NCBI RefSeq assembly: GCF_013415125.1
Contig: NZ_JACCDE010000008.1
Coordinates: forward strand, 1 to 64,000
DNA length: 64,000 nt
Reading direction: 5' to 3'
Source: Vreelandella glaciei
Lineage (GTDB): Bacteria > Pseudomonadota > Gammaproteobacteria > Pseudomonadales > Halomonadaceae
Shown piece by piece: positions 63,676-64,000 of the stretch (the first letter of the stretch is position 1; each line of letters opens with the position of its first letter). The translations under genes were made by a program, and so were the position numbers. The notes under the pieces were generated by a model. That model saw nothing but the letters and a program-made list of their open reading frames with translations. It ran no database searches and had not been told where the DNA came from.

Positions 63676-64000
63676 ATGTCGCCCGTATTGACGCTTCTCC
63701 GTTCTACTTTCAACACTGCTGCCTTACGCCATTCGCCTACACGTTTGTGGGTGGGCGGTGCTGCTGCACTGGTGTTAATGCCGTCTCTCAGCCATGCCGA
63801 CGACACCCAGATACGCTTTCAGTTGGATTGGCGCTTTGAAGGACCCTCCGCCCCCTTTTTGATGGCTGCCGAGAAAGGCTACTTCGCTGAAGAGGGGCTG
63901 GACGTTCAAATCGACTCCGGCAGTGGCTCAGCAGGGGCGATTAACCGCGTGGCGTCCGGTGCTTACGAGATGGGCTTTGGCGACCTTAATGCGCTGGTCG
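63676..64000 (+). CDS. NMT1/THI5-like ABC transporter binding protein, partial
   Basis: The first 108 codons of a periplasmic binding protein cut by the right edge. A long signal peptide ends at LVLMPSLSHA before DDTQIRF. The mature part reads FQLDWRFEGPSAPFLMAAEKGYFAEEGLDVQIDSGSGSAGAINRVASGAYEMGFGDLN, the usual start of the SsuA/THI5/nitrate-taurine binding group. Possible ligands include pyrimidine precursors, sulfonates or nitrate; the visible part does not decide. AAGG lies upstream of the ATG. Confidence 0.85.
   Translation, partial: MSPVLTLLRSTFNTAALRHSPTRLWVGGAAALVLMPSLSHADDTQIRFQLDWRFEGPSAPFLMAAEKGYFAEEGLDVQIDSGSGSAGAINRVASGAYEMGFGDLNALV

Overview
The window looks like a chromosomal segment of a halophilic gammaproteobacterium of the Halomonas/Vreelandella type. 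This is inferred from moderately high GC, gammaproteobacterial housekeeping genes (ubiK, hemE, dxs-ispA-xseB, ribA, serA, trhO, folK), a BCCT compatible-solute transporter, and fpr lying divergent from a finR-like regulator. No rRNA, tRNA or CRISPR array was seen.

Left end (1-5729): a mobile island that enters from beyond the left edge and ends inside comM. It carries an IS3-family end (1-423), a decayed vapB antitoxin (511-798), a small low-GC gene pair (1007-1865), a secreted DNase-like nuclease with a periplasmic partner (1953-3717), and a large protein weakly resembling Tn7 TnsE (3892-5664). The island stops at a TGT...ACA transposon end with two TGTCGCA repeats. This end splits comM after codon 283, in the gene known as the target of AbaR/Tn6022-type elements.

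Iron block (6696-13318): fhuD-like binding protein, fhuA-like receptor, PchR-like AraC regulator and iutA-like aerobactin receptor, all on the minus strand, with Fur-box candidates before the receptors and the binding protein. ubiK follows.

Nitrogen block 1 (13726-16298): a sigma-54 promoter and NtrC-like site precede glnK-amtB, with a second PII gene behind amtB. Then come fpr and finR, a host-attachment-family protein, a phosphonate-type ABC transporter (phnDCEE) with a Pho-box candidate, a histidine phosphatase and a RidA protein. The aapJQMP amino-acid transporter has its own sigma-54 promoter and NtrC-like site. speE-hemE and divergent ribA follow.

Nitrogen block 2 (30923-44315): an amide/urea module. 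A response regulator and a very large sensor kinase (NCS1-type transporter domain, Cys-rich cluster, kinase, receiver) are divergent from urtABCDE, amiE, an AmiB-like AAA+ ATPase, formamidase fmdA and an fmdB-like zinc ribbon. No urease genes are visible. The layout suggests import of urea or short amides, hydrolysis to ammonia, and control by a transporter-like sensor.

Right part (44340-64000): a ghost of the ribA 3' end, a frameshifted alcohol dehydrogenase, trhA, GST, djlA, the xseB-ispA-dxs isoprenoid operon, serA, pirin, trhO, enoyl-CoA hydratase, IclR regulator, a YqaA-like protein, an MscS-type channel, folM/folK, a flagellin gene relic, a BCCT transporter, and the start of an NMT1/THI5-like binding protein cut by the window edge. 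Annotation rests on reading motifs and remembered family sequences; no database search was run.
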